Below, one piece after another: positions 1-12,400 of a stretch of DNA of 64,000 nucleotides; within the stretch, counting starts at the first letter, position 1; every line of letters starts with the position of its first letter. The position numbers and the translations under genes were made by a program. Under the pieces are notes generated by a model, which had not been told where the DNA came from, made no database searches, and saw only the letters and a program-made list of their open reading frames with translations. Origin of the DNA: Limnoperna fortunei (taxonomy: Eukaryota; Mollusca; Bivalvia; Mytilida; Modiolidae); the NCBI GenBank assembly GCA_944474755.1, contig OX104112.1:89975756-90039755 (forward strand), read 5' to 3'.

Positions 1-3000
1 TGATAATAGGATGTACAATGTATACAATTACCACTAATAATGTCATAATGAGCATTTAACCAGTGGAATACTAACTAAGGACCAAGAAAGTGTCAAAGTA
101 ATTTAAATAAATCAAGATACATATAAAATGTGTGACATTTAGTTAAGTTGGATTAATTTTATTTGTTTAACAATATCAAGTTTTTAAACTAGTTTGTAAT
201 TGCACTTTTTACCCAACTGTTCAATGAGCTGCATAGTGTGATTGACTGTGTAATCTAATTCAATTACCATAAATAAATAACGTCCCAAATCTTGAAGGTT
301 GTGATAACATTTCCAGCATCTTCATCATAGAAGCATTCTGCATTAAACTGCCACATTTGATCAATTTCATACATTATCATTTTCCACGCTTTATTCATCT
401 GTATATAATTGATTTGAATATTGTTACTTTATCAAACATAAATGTATATCAATTGTGGAATGTCTTCCTAATTAATTTATAGGTAGACCCAATTGGGAAG
501 GGAGGGAGGACTAGAGGTGCAGAATAAAACAAGAAAAACTACTTAAGATATGTTTGTTTTAAAAAATGGGGTTCAAATTCTCCAAAACCTTCCCTTGCTA
601 ATGTTTAATCAATACTGGAATACTAATTTTTTTAAATTGTCCTGTGTTCTAACAATAATTCTGTAAGATGCAAGACCATAAAAGGATGACCAGTAGATGT
701 AATATTCAAGGGATGGTTTCATAAAAACGTCTCAAAATAGATATTTCCTCAAACTCAATTGACAACTTCTCAGATTACTGGAAAATTTAGACCTGAGGAA
801 AATCTCATTGAGCTGGGGTTGATTGTTCTTATACAATGGGGCATGTCTTAAAAGACAGAATGTAGGTTGTAGGTCTCTTGAGAGAGGTATATTTTTTCTG
901 ATTTTTTTTTATTTAGGCATCAAAATGAAATAGGTTAATTTAAGTGGATACTCTTTATTTCATAGGTTTTGTGAGACAAGTTTTAGTGTAAAAAAACAGG
1001 ACGAAAAAATACTTTTTTAACATTTTTGCTTTCATTGATAATTTGTTACTGTGGTTTTACTGTATAACAACACGCCTGTTTGTTTTTAATCCATTGTTTT
1101 ATTATATACTATTGTTAAATGGAGCTATAATTTGTAAAGTATATTTTAATAATAATAATATTCTTGTAATATTAAATCTTAAAGCACTTACATTGTTATC
1201 ATTTTATTTAGCCAGACATTTTGTGTTGATTCATGATGATGTAAGCATTTCAAGTTCAGTAATTTATGCAGTGTTTTGGGGTTAAAAGTAATGTTGTTTT
1301 AATTTAAATTTTGTCACATTTTGCTTTTTACACGCCAGTGGAAGATGGTGTGTATTATGGGAACACCCATGGCAGGCGGGCAGCAGCGTCAACAGCAAAG
1401 TCGGCTCTCTGCTCAAACAGCTGTCCGATATTCATGAAACTTGGGGGAAATGTTTATGGGCATAATATCTCGGCCAAGTTCGAAAACCAGCTAAATCACT
1501 TCAGCCACTTCAGAGTTGTGGTCCTTTATTTATACAAAAATATGGCAAATTTGCCTTTTCTGCTCTCTAACTCAGCATACTATTTTCTAGACTAATTTCG
1601 GTAAAAGAAAAATTAAAGTTTGAACTGTGTTAATAATAAAACTTTGAATTATAAGTCGAACAGCTACATACATATATTTGGTACACTTAAAGTAACACCA
1701 TAAATGTAATTCAACATTCAAGAAGATAGAAAATATCAGTACCCGATTATAACCCCTGTCAAAGACAATGATGAGAGTAACATTCGTCACAATATTATTT
1801 TCAATGTTGACCTGAAGGAAAGAAACATATTACCAATATATAAGGAATTAGCTCCTCACAAGATTGTAGCACTCTACATACAGTCTTTTAAATGAGTATG
1901 CATCATATATTCTACAGTGCGCGCTACAGACTGGACTTGCAGTACTAGAATCTCTCTATATACAGTACGTTAAGTACACGGACCGTTGTACATGGAACTG
2001 TCGTCTACAGAGCTCTTAATATACACATTACAAATAGTGCAGTAATTTGAAGTACATGAAAAGGCAATGAGAAGGGGGTCTATTGACTGGTTAACACTTT
2101 TTTTTAACAGATAACAGTAAATTTAAAGGGACGATATCGGCTAACATCAGCAGTTTACACAAGAAATGTACATGTGTTTTCCATGCGGTTTTATGTAATA
2201 CATTTAAGAAAGGGGGAAGGGGGATTAATTGAGGTAAGATATAACAGAAAATAAGTCAGTCAAACAAATAAAAGTGTTTTGACTAAACTAAGATCAGCAA
2301 ACAAGTTTTTTTTTAATTGTAACAGTTAACAACAAAGTCAATTTTTAAGAAAGCAGACAACAGTTCATGATTGAAAAACAGTTAACAGTTGATTAATTTT
2401 TTTTAAAAGGTTAATGGAAGTCTATAACTGCCAGACACACATTAATAGAAAAGATCCTGCTCCTCTCCCTAATGATGGTGGGTTTTACATTGAGTACAAC
2501 AAGGTATACTGTGTGGTTTACATAAAGTATATGGAGTTCTCTTTATACAGTATATGGATTTGTTCTACTTTTACCCATTAGGCTCTACGTATATGAAATT
2601 CTTCAGTGGCGGATCTAGGATTTTCTATAAGGTGGGCGGTTTGCTTATTAGAAGACGCTCGATACAAGTATTCCGCGCCGCTATTAAAGCTTGTGGATAT
2701 GTCTGTGTAATTAAAAATGATTGAAATTCTTCCAGAATTACTTTTATTAAATCCTCAGCTACTGTGCAAATTTTCCTTAGCTAAACAATATTTGTGTGTG
2801 ACGGGTGGAAAGAGTGAAAATTGAGGTATTGATGCGTATCCGTCTCTTAATTTAAAATGTCGGTTATGCTATCTGTATCATCTTTCATAACGATAATATC
2901 CAAGAACGCCAAATTTTGAGTAATTTCTTCTTTTATGGAATTTATTAATGTGTGAATGTGGTTAGGAAAGTCAGAAAGTCTATCGATGCTAACTCGTGTG

Positions 3001-3200
3001 GAATATTTGTATAGAGAATCTTTAAAGACTGGTCACATCAACACTAACTAGGTGTGCGTTTTCCAGTGTGATACAAAATTTATATCACCCCTAACATTGA
3101 ATGGAACATGTGTACAATATACACTTATCGATTTTAACTTTGTGGTTTGATAAAAATTAATGTCAACCCATGTTAAAGTCGATAAATGTATAATTATATT
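1..3200. other. Gene-free AT-rich stretch with repeat-like patch
   Basis: No exon-like reading frame with splice sites was found. At about 1320-1570 lies a relatively GC-richer patch; its wording (spread of CAG/GTC triplets, a 'gatattcatgaaacttgg' phrase) resembles dispersed repeats I associate with bivalves, and its 94-codon open frame starts at a non-ATG codon, so I do not call it a gene. Around 2610-2640 a short 'ggcggatctagga' phrase resembles the head of another dispersed repeat. The rest is low-complexity A/T sequence. Confidence 0.5.
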
Positions 3201-3206
3201 TATATA

Positions 3207-3343
3207 ATAATGTTGTGTTTAGCATTCACTATGCCAAAATAGTGGCCAGGGTTGAAGACATAGTGCACGACCCGAAGGGAAGTGCACTATGTCTTCAACC
3301 CTGGCCACTATTTTGGCATAGTGAATGCTAAACACAACATTAT
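3207..3343. repeat. Perfect 62-bp inverted repeat (hairpin)
   Basis: Bases 3207-3268 are the exact reverse complement of 3282-3343, with a 13-base loop at 3269-3281. The arms include the words 'ccaaaatagtggccaggg' and 'catagtgcac'. A related 'gggcatagtgcacgg' word recurs near 3640. Complete arm identity implies recent formation or gene conversion. It is probably a fold-back or MITE-type element; no target duplication is obvious. Confidence 0.9.
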
Positions 3344-3762
3344 CATAATTATTATACTGACTGTCTTGACTTGGAAAATTATAACAGGAAGAAAAATATG
3401 GCATTAATGGAACATTAAATGATTCCCCGCCACGTTGTGATGTAAAGTATTCCTTTCCAAACCTGGACATTTTCAGGCTTTCACTTAGCTTCTTTCGTTG
3501 ACTAGGATAAAAATACCTTATTTAAAGCGCAGCAGTGATCAATCAATGATTACAAGTTAACCCCGCCCATTCACATGAATTACAATTGATTGACGTCCAA
3601 ATCAATAGTTTTGTTAGGCAGGTGGAGAAACTATAAGGGCATAGTGCACGGAGCACAATTCGTTTAGAAAAATATGTCAAAATAGTAAAATATTTCTATT
3701 AAAGAACATTCTTACAGAAAGTATAATAATAATTATTATAAATAGAAATATAATATGGAAGT

Positions 3763-4022
3763 GGGGGCATCGGTGGCCGAGTGGTTAAGGTAGTTCGTCT
3801 TCTATTGATCACGTGGTCTGTCAACACTGAGATTGCGGGTTCGATTCTCACTGCAGGCAGGGTGTACTCGACTCCAATCTTAATTGACAAGGATTGCCAG
3901 TTTTCCTACCGCAGGTCGGAGGTTTTCTCCGGGTACTCCGGTTTCCTCTCCCAATTAAAACTGGACTCCATGATATAGCTGAAAGATTGCTGAAATTGGC
4001 GTTAAACACCATCAAACAAACA
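3763..4022 (+). mobile_element. tRNA-derived SINE (family A), near full length
   Basis: The head has an internal pol III promoter: A box 'tggccgagtgg' (about 3774) and B box 'gggttcgattc' (about 3838), as in Leu/Ser-type tRNAs. The body carries 'ctccaatcttaattgacaag', and the tail reads 'gctgaaattggcgttaaac' followed by a CAAA-type run. This is the best-preserved plus-strand copy and serves as reference for the others in the window. Confidence 0.85.
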
Positions 4023-4029
4023 AGAAACA

Positions 4030-5600
4030 ATATAATTCAGACAACAGCATCATAAATATATACTTTTAGACAGCGAGGGTTCTGAAATCCATTTTTAGGA
4101 TACACCAGTGACATAACTTTCCAGCTCACTTGGCTCGAGAGCTTTTGTTCCATTTTAAGCCCATTTCAGGTTGTTCTCATGCTAAAGCATTATTTTTAAC
4201 GAAAGAATTCTTATAGTAATATATAATAAAGGGTTTTTAGTATAATATCAAAGTAGGCCGAATTTTACTACTGTTATAATCCGAAGTAAAGTTTTTTTAT
4301 TTGTAGGATTACCTAGCAAAAAAAAAATTAAAAATTAAAAAAAAAAATCGAGGGTACTGTTCTAAATAATAAGTTACTACTAAGGCGGTGAATGAGACAT
4401 GCTGGTCCAGCAATAATTGTTCTTCCGTAAATGACCGATTACTGGTACAGATGAGCTCACGCGCACACATCTGTACTTGCTGCTTCATCCAATTAAAACG
4501 CCAGTAACAAGAACGTTTTTATGGAAGCATAACAGCGTTCTTGTTTGACTCTCTTGTTTCCGGCGTTCTGAGTGGATGTCAGACAATGGAGTCTAAAACA
4601 ATAGAGAGTCTATAGGATATAGCGATTTGGAAGTTGATGGTTTACGAAAGAAATAGGTACTTTCATGCGCTTTTGTGATCTTTTACTCGTGATAGAATTT
4701 TTTTGTCTTTTAGCTCGTTTCGCTGCGCTCCACTTGCGAAAATACATAAAATATCTATCACTCGAGAAAGATCAACCGGTCTTTTCCAAAACGTATGCAA
4801 GAACCTATTACCCTTTGGCCACATATAGGGGCACTGCCCTGGACCGACATGTATCCGTTAGCAGATTCCTTGCTATTATTGGTTTTACCCCCTCCTCCCT
4901 CCCCCAAAAATGTAAATCCTGGAACAACGTGGTATGTGATTGGTTTTTTTAGTTGAAACAGGTGTGCGATATAGGTTTGGGACAAGCATCAGTAATAAAA
5001 ATACAAAATTGTAGTTTCTTAGTCCAAATATGATAAACTGTAACTTTTACATGTTACCAGTAGAAATAAACAAACAATAAGGACTATTTCAAACAGGAGG
5101 GACCGCTTTTCCCAGAAAGGGTATAGGGCGCTCTAAACTCATTTTTTGTCATCACATTGTCTTATAGACGTATTTTATAGATGCAGCCCCTGATGTCGTC
5201 ATGGACTATTTAAATTATAAGGGTGTAAGAATAGGTCATGTGAGCAACACAACTAATTAGGCAATTGAATTAAACAATCCGATTTTGGGCTTACAACGTA
5301 AAGTAAATTATTATAATAAAAACGTTATTAGTACATGTATGTGTTTATTTATAATATAAAATGATGTATTCTGTAATACTAATGCAGATCTGTAATACAA
5401 ATGCAGATGAGTCATCATCCGTTATCAACGAAGTGGGCAGAAGTGACATCCGTTTCATGATTATCCAATAACAGCCGCCCACTTTTGCTGTTATCACATA
5501 TGAAAACGACGTTATTAGAAATATAAAATGTGATAAATATGATGATTAATATCACTGAATGTAATTAGTGAAGCACATTTCTAAATGATACAAAATATAA
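4030..5600. other. Gene-free stretch
   Basis: No convincing exon. A somewhat GC-richer part (about 4380-4960) holds open frames on both strands, but these lack splice context and any recognisable domain. Poly-A runs occur near 4320 and 4340. Confidence 0.45.
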
Positions 5601-5602
5601 TC

Positions 5603-5995
5603 ACTGTCGTAGCAAGTGGTACAGGCAATACAGTTCCGACCGTAGCAATTTAAATTGCTAGTACGGAAACAGCAACAGTTTTTTTTGTTGTAAATTGAAA
5701 TAAAAATGGCAGAATGTATGGTATATATAACAAACATTTCGTGCCTGTTTTCAACTGGTCAGGTATAAACATTGCCGTGTTTAGTCATTCACTTTTTAGT
5801 GCCTGGAAACTTCCAGAATGCAGCATTTCGCTTCTGGGGGACTTAAACGGCTTGACCGAAACCTCTTGACACTGCCCCTTGATGAAAAGAAACCCACCTC
5901 CCCGCTTCGCGCCTTTGGAGAGACACGAAGTGTCCCTACTGCTCACATCTCGGACCGTACCACTATTTTTCAGGGTGCTACGCCTATAAAAACAA
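5603..5995 (+). repeat. Dispersed repeat, family with 'gaccgtaccactattt' end
   Basis: It begins 'cgtagcaagtggtac', has 'gtaaattgaaataaa' in the middle and ends 'gaccgtaccactattttt'. The same three landmarks occur in the same order at 26766-27100, and the last one alone at about 54290-54340. The copies are diverged and lack evident terminal repeats, so the element class is unknown. An open frame of 87 codons inside it (5818-6081) is considered non-genic. Confidence 0.45.
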
Positions 5996-6471
5996 TGATC
6001 GACATCGGCACATATTCAGGTTGGGAAATATCTTATACTAAGTTAGAACACAGAAGTGGACTCGAGTCCCACCAGTTTTAAAGCCGTGTGTTGCTAAATA
6101 ATAAAGAATGATCTAGCTTAAAGAATAACAAATCCAAGATAATTTGAAAATTTAACAGTCCAAGTTAAATTGGTAAATTAATTGACATACTAGTAGAGTA
6201 AGAAACCACCATTCCAGACCCTCGTCGTGATAATATTGTAAACAAACTGTAATCGTTTTGACATTACTATCTAAAGTGATAATAGCTATCTTAATAAAAT
6301 ATGTCAACGTTCGTGTTAATTACTAATGTTTAGGTACGGTAATCACATGATACAACAAAAATATTTCAAAATATCAGCTATCACGTGCTTTTTCAACCAC
6401 AAATATATATACACGATGAAGTAAATTGCAAAAATCGTTATAATACGATTGGAAATAGGCCATTAACAAAC

Positions 6472-9400
6472 ATGCCAGAAAAAATCAAATCTATAGCAAT
6501 AGCTTTAGATGGACAAAAGCATGTCTATAGACCAGGAGAGGATGTTAGAGGATACTGGGAACTGACCTCTGAAAAAGAATTTATCACCAAAGGAATAGTG
6601 TGCACTTTTCAAGCTGTAGCTTTTGTAAAATGGACAGAAACAAATTTTGCATCAAGAACGTTTGAGGATGATGAATTTATTTCGCTCGAGGTGTATGGCA
6701 GAGAGACAAAACAACTCCATGGACATGGAGGTAATTATGAGTGGCCGTTCATGTCATAATTGCGTTATTTGTATCGCGTTACTTTTCTATCGCGTTACTT
6801 TTAACAAGTATCGCGATACTTTCAACTTCTATCGCGTTACTTCTTTAAAGTATCGCGATACTTCTTAAAAGTAACGCGATACTTTTGTTTTTGACGCAAT
6901 GCTTTTCAAAAGTAACGCGATAGAAGTTGAAAGTATCGCGATACTTCAGAAAGAACCAATCAAAATACACCTACCAACCATTGTTGACCGAACGAGATTT
7001 CATTCTCTTGTCGAATTAAATGTTTCGGAAGAAATATTTCTATTTTTTTGTTTTTTTGTTTTTATAAGTTGAACTTCGAAACACAAAGTAGTATAAATGT
7101 GAAATAATAATCTAACTATTTACGCAGGACAATCATCTAGTCATTAGTGCTACCCCAAAATATATATCTCCAGATTTAACGACAATGAAAGCTTTTTCTG
7201 ATTGGTTCTTTCTCAAGAGATAAAATTCAACTTCTATCGCGTTAATTTTGAAAAGTATCGCGTTACAAATGAAAAACAAATGAAAAACAAAAGTAACGCG
7301 TTACTTTAACGAAGTATCGCGATATTTTGAAGAAGTAACGCGATAGAAGTTGAAAGTATCGCGATACTTGTTAAAAGTAACGCGATAGAAAAGTAACGCG
7401 ATAGAAGTAACGCAATTATGACATGAACGGCCACTCATACGTAATCATATGTCCTGTATATGATCACACATGTACACACATAAATATGCACATATAAACG
7501 ATGTAATTTATATGAACTTTGTCGTTAACTTTTATGCATTTAATTATTATTATTAACAAAATAAAACACAATGCATAACTTTTTAAACAATTAGCACAAC
7601 TGCCATTACAATTTGACGATATTTTTTCGTCGTCGATATCCCACGTCCGGTCGTGGGTTTCCGACGATGATTTTGCTTGTGCTTGTGTCATCAGAGGTCA
7701 TTATCCTTTTGGATAGCCTGAGCAAAAGTAACCGGACGGGCGAGACATCAACATTTTTTATTAAAAAAATCTTTCTTTCACTTAAAATTTCATATATGGG
7801 GCATTACACCTATAATGCTAAATTACATAAAAATGGAGAGAAAAGTATACCTGTCCACGGATTTTTTTTGGGAAAATTACCTTAAAGTTTAAGAATGGTT
7901 TTACTACTTTCATTTCAGTGTTGTGGTCACATTGTACCACATTACACACTTTAGGAAGTGCTTCCACTGTAAAGACATTGACTGGAAAAAAATATATTCT
8001 TGTTCTACAGTAATGCCATACCTTTCAAAATATCCAACTCTTAAGCAATAGCAGTTATAAGCAAAAGCAGAAACAAAAGAGAAAATTGGGACTATTTTTT
8101 CATCCTGCCATCTTTTGAATTCATTACATGAATAGGATAATGACCCCATCATTGACTGTATTGCACTTCCGTTTGTTAATTTGCAAGTATAATAATATGG
8201 AGACAGTCGTGTCACAATGACATCTTGTTTCAACAACAGGGGATCAAACATATTTTACAGAAGTGGATTTCCTGATATTAAGACTTACAAAAAGGGCTGG
8301 CATTTCTAGAGTGAAACCCAACAGATAAATTGTTGTAAAAATAAATAGGGTATAATATTTTGGTAATACACCCCTGGCAAGATCAGAATATGAAAATATA
8401 AAAAAATATTTTCCCTCTGTGTTTATTAATTTTTTGCTGTTTTGTAATTTTGGGATAACTATTTTCTTTTAATCAGAAACGAAAGAAACGTTAAAGCCTG
8501 GTGTCTACAAATTTCCATTTAGCTACAAACTACCACAAATACCGATTCCATCATCATATGAAGGACCCAAGGGTGCCATTCGTTATTTCCTTCAATTAAC
8601 CGTCCGACGCCCGATTCCGTACCCCAATGTTGTACGTTATCAATGTATAACTGTTTTGGAGATAATTGATGTCAACCTTCAGCTGTATCGGGTAAGCAAT
8701 CACTCTTGTTGTCATACCTATTTTTGGTGACTTATATTTTAAATACAATTGACAACACATTAGTTTCCCTATAGTGCTGTATTTCCGACATTTGTTACCA
8801 TGTAATATTGACGACTTTTTCAAAGGACATTTAACACAAAAATACTTATATTTCTCTTTATCCATGTCAACTTAAGCGATAAAATAATATATATTATTAT
8901 TGTATTGAAAGGATTTCATTTTGCTGTATCATTTTCTCCATTTAAAACTTCAAAATTCGCACTGAACTACCAAGAACAAATACGCTAAAAAGCCGTATGT
9001 AAATGTTCTTAGCGAGATCACAAAACAATAAATTAGACATTGCTGATTACATTGTAGGTACCAATGGGATACACCAAAAAGTGTCAAGTTCCAAAAGCTC
9101 TGGGACTTGGGAATGCAGGAACTGTAGATTTATGGGGAAGAATAGATCGAAGGGCTTACTGTCCCGGTGAAAAGATTGCCATATCTGGTAAATTATTCTT
9201 GTTTAAATACAATAAATACATGAAAATATAAGATACAATAATCATATATACGGTAGATCTTTAATCATTTATGAACTACAATTGTTAATACCTATTTGAT
9301 ATGTTAACGTTTACAAGAAATGTTGATTAAATGATTCTTTAACTGACAACCACAACATGGTCGTAATTTTGGGAACTTTGAAGATTTTACAATCTCATTG

Positions 9401-12400
9401 TCTGTAGACTCAAGTAAAAAAAACTATTCGATCACCACTGCAGAAACGCGTTATGTTCTTTGGCGGGAATAATAAAACACTGCTTGCTTTTTTGTGTTTG
9501 TTTTTGTCTTGTTATAATTGTTTCACAATAAAACCTTTTTTTTTATTATTTTAATGGTATATTTAGTTATTGCAAAGAACAACTCTACACAGAAACTGGG
9601 TAAAGTTAAAGCACAGCTTATGCAATATGTAACATTTACCGGAAATGGCAAGGACAACTATGTATCTACTACAATCAAAGTTCTTCAGTCGACCACAGAA
9701 CTGGAGTCGGTATATTTACTGTAATTTATTCACAAATTTGTTACTAAGGTCGTAGTTGCCTGTTGTCATTAGCAACACCTTTTCCCGAATAAAACAAAAC
9801 TTCAATTTTTCAGTCCAATTCTGAGATGACCAACTCCCACGCAAAAAAAAGCCTTGGACGGCAGAGGATTCTCGGACTAAATCTTAATTTCAAACATAAC
9901 TAATTTATATTCTCGAGTTACATTTTAAAAAAATCTTAATATCCAGCAATTTTTTTTTAATGTAACTCGAGAATATAAATTAGTTATGTTTGAAATTGTG
10001 TGTATTTTTGAAATACTTTTGACTCTATAATAATCCAGTAATTTTATTTTTTGTATTTAAAATACTTTTTTATAATAATCCAGTAATTTCGTTTATGTAA
10101 ATTCAAAACGTTTTGTTTGAAAATATTTCTTGTAATATTCAGAAAATAAACTAAAGTCTGATGAATCAATCCGAAAACTTACATACATGGTTATGCTATG
10201 AAAGAAATATAAAAAGGAGTAGATAATGCAAATTTTACTTATACTTATACCAACAGGGAGGAGTATTCAAGTGGACCAATATGCTGATGCTGTTAGACGC
10301 AATACCTCCGACAGTAAACCGACCAACATGTCAGTGCATACGTGTACATTATTGTCTCGAGGTTGGTATAATAAAATAAAATTGTAAGCTTCTGCATTCA
10401 ATATGTCATGATTGGATTTAGGTCTTTGTGTTTATTGACAAGTCCTTGTATGGATGCAAACGAGCAAGGAGACGTTACCGACCAGTCGCCGAAGGTATTT
10501 ATATCACAGATCAGTTTACTCACGGGTCAGTTATATCACAGATCAGTTGACTAACGGGTCAACGGTTAGTTAAATCACAAATCAGTTGACTCACAGGTCA
10601 GTTATATCACAGATCAGTTGACTCACGGGTCAGTTATATCACAGATCAATCGACTCACGGTCCGATATATCACAGATCAGTTGACTCATGGGTCAGGTAT
10701 ATCACAGATCAGTTGACTCACGCGTCAGTTATATATCACAGATAAGTCGACTCACGGGTCAGTTATATCACAGATCAATCGACTCACGGTCCGATATATC
10801 ACAGATCAGTTGACTCATGGGTCAGGTATATCACAGATCAGTTGACTCACGCGTCAGTTATATATCACAGACACGTCGACTCACGGGTCAGATATATCAC
10901 AGTGAAATATCACAGAGCAGGGTCCTCACGGGTCAGTTAAATCACAGATCAGTTGACTCATGGGTCAGATATATCACAGATCAGTTGATTCACGGGTCAG
11001 TTATATCACAGAACAGTTGCCTCACGGGTCAGTTATATTACAGATCAGTTGACTCACAGATCAGTTAACTCGCCATCAGTTATATTACCTATCAGTTGAC
11101 CCACGGGTCAGTTGAATCAATATTACGGACCAGTTGACAAACGAGTCATTTATATCACAGATATGTTGACTCACGGGTCAGTTATATCACAGATCAATTG
11201 ACTCACGGGTCATATATATCACAGATCAGTTGACTCACTGGTCAGATATCGGAAAAAAAATTGCTCCACAAAATAAAAAATCTGTACAAATAATTAAATA
11301 ATTTTTGGCAAAAAACAAAAAAAAAAGGAGAAGATGCAAACCAAAATACATATGACCGGGCTAATTGTTATTAGCGTAAAGCTGAGTTTATACATCCTCC
11401 CAAGTCAAGGGTTCCGATCCATTATCGGAGCGAACGTGGAATTAGAACCCTTGACTTGCTGACTTGGAGAATGAGCTTAGAAGACGATGATAAAGATGTT
11501 TTTGCACCATAATTAAATATGTGCCAAAATTCACACGCATAGTCCGTTCTTGGTAACAAAATACAACAATTAATAAAATGACGATAACAGTGGTTTTGCA
11601 TCTAATTTTTTTCGAAACCCTCGTGCAGATAAAAATGTGTAAATTTCATAGGAGACTGATGGAAATGAGCTGTGTATTTCTAGGTGGTTAGGTTCTTTAT
11701 GTTTTGTTTTGTTAATAAAAAGATGACTCCATTTTAGTTAAAATATACTTGCCACGGATCGGATCAAACCACTGTCAATAACATGAACTCATTTATACAA
11801 AAAAGTTATTTCATTAATATATATTTAGTGTGCAATGATATATACTATTTATAATTCAATTTGTGTGGGGGGAGGGTTAATTGGTTACGAGTACTCTAAA
11901 AAAAACAAAAAACTATTCGCTTTGATATGGCACAAAAATGGCTGATATTTGGAGGAAATCCTTAAATAAATTAAAACATTTTCATTTGGTCCAATTTGTT
12001 CCCATGCACTGATTTAACAGAAAAGGCCACGCCGAATTAATTGCTTGTTCGTCGGACCGCCCGCACGTAAAATTATTTCAGAAAGAAAAAAAACTAAATT
12101 TCTTCCGCCCGCATTGACCGGAAACCCTCCCGCGTCCAAAAAACGGAAGTTGTCTTAAAAAAAAATCTTCTCCGCGTTCTACGAATTCATCCAACTGCTC
12201 CGATAGCTGGAGATTCAATCAGAACTTAGAAGGTTAAAAAACCGTTTCAGTCGTCCCCTATAAAATCAAAACCGAAAGTAAAATGTAGAAAACAATGACA
12301 GAAAACAAGAGTGTGGTTGTGGCAGCAGTTGCCACCCAGTTTAAAGTACTGCTACCAAATACAGCATTAGAATGTCGAATTGACGACACCTTTATCGACC

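Noticed and set aside
1043..1595. Two plus-strand open frames of 80 and 94 codons
   Set aside because: Non-ATG starts, no splice sites, no domain; the second coincides with repeat-like DNA.
3767..3860. tRNA-like sequence with A and B boxes
   Set aside because: No complete cloverleaf was found, and the same head recurs with a common body and tail, so it is a SINE, not a tRNA gene.
10817..11068. 83-codon open frame
   Set aside because: Product of the 32-bp minisatellite.
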